From contig JAAZLY010000111.1 in assembly GCA_012799115.1 (NCBI GenBank), positions 1-21,658 of the forward strand: a stretch of DNA of 21,658 bases, given 5' to 3'. Under the pieces are notes generated by a model. The model ran no database searches. It had not been told where the DNA came from and saw only the letters and a program-made list of their open reading frames with translations. Numbering within the stretch: position 1 is the first letter of the stretch; each line of letters opens with the position of its first letter. Positions 21,379 to 21,658 of the stretch are shown here, piece after piece. Made by a program: the position numbers and the translations under genes. Source of the DNA: Bacillota bacterium. GTDB lineage: Bacteria > Bacillota > Limnochordia > Darwinibacteriales > Darwinibacteriaceae.

Positions 21379-21658
21379 ATGGAAAAACTTTTGTCAGTTA
21401 AGAACCTAAGAGTATCGTTTAATACCTATGTAGGGGAAGTTCGAGCTGTGCGCGGTGTCGACTTTGAACTCCAAAGTGGTGAGACTTTAGCCTTTGTTGG
21501 TGAGTCTGGCTGTGGTAAGACAGTAACAGCTAAGGCCCTTATGCGCCTCTTGCAAGAACCCTTTGGAGAGATCAAGGAAGGTTCCGAGATCATCTACCAA
21601 GGCGAAGATGTCCTGGCTATGGACAAGAAGCGCCTGCAAAGGTACAGGGGTAATGATA
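21379..21658 (+). CDS. oppD: Peptide ABC transporter ATP-binding protein, OppD type (3' part outside window)
   Basis: The first 93 residues are visible of a protein usually near 320-340. The ABC start LLSVKNLRVSFNTYVGEVRAV is followed by GETLAFVGESGCGKTVTAKAL, holding the Walker A motif GESGCGKT. The Q-loop, signature, Walker B and the Fe-S/Zn-like C-terminal OppD region lie beyond the window. ATG has AGGTG 5 bases upstream, overlapping the oppC stop region. An oppF gene would be expected to follow. Confidence 0.93.
   Translation, partial: MEKLLSVKNLRVSFNTYVGEVRAVRGVDFELQSGETLAFVGESGCGKTVTAKALMRLLQEPFGEIKEGSEIIYQGEDVLAMDKKRLQRYRGND

Overview
This 21.7 kb window looks like an ordinary chromosomal segment of a Bacillota-like (Firmicutes-type) bacterium. 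The evidence is very strong AGGAGG ribosome binding sites, frequent TTG starts, many hairpin-plus-U-run terminators and a protein set typical of anaerobic Gram-positives (NfnAB, Cof-type HAD, Opp peptide importer, Tex, YigZ, LemA). NfnAB points to an anaerobic or fermentative life. The peptide-binding protein has a signal peptide but no lipobox cysteine, so a second membrane or another way of retaining it should be kept in mind. No genus can be named from the sequence. I see no rRNA, tRNA, CRISPR array, insertion sequence or prophage.

Layout. 1-3786 (minus strand): ribokinase, its terminator, then a Ski2-like DEVH helicase followed closely by a Cof-type HAD phosphatase cut by the window edge. 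3787-6799 (plus strand): three separately promoted or terminated housekeeping genes, namely SelO protein AMPylase, a one-domain NifU-like Fe-S protein, and a divergent QueG-like iron-sulfur/cobalamin enzyme. 6760-8553 (minus strand): RNase HI, apparently initiated at CTG, followed by a 447-residue protein I do not recognise that ends on the same CTAG as the convergent queG. 8611-9457 (plus strand): an isolated, own-promoter gene joining a RING-like zinc finger, one membrane helix and a cut-down solute-binding-protein-like domain; this is the strangest gene here. 9463-12016 (minus strand): operon yigZ - flavin reductase - TPM-domain protein - lemA. 12099-14287 (plus strand): tex. 14306-17329 (minus strand): nfnA - nfnB - secreted papain-like (C39-type) protease. 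17330-17714: a divergent control region with a clear nfn promoter and a perfect TGTGA-N6-TCACA palindrome. 17715-21658 (plus strand): oppA, an internal terminator, then oppB, oppC and the start of oppD.

How the genes fit together. NfnAB balances NADH, NADPH and ferredoxin pools by electron bifurcation. The divergent Opp system imports peptides, presumably as a carbon and nitrogen source. The palindrome between them matches Crp/Fnr- and Rex-type operators and could tie peptide uptake to redox state. The secreted protease behind nfnB may belong to the same peptide-use theme, but this is inference. Start sites were chosen by Shine-Dalgarno spacing, so several differ from the longest open frame.
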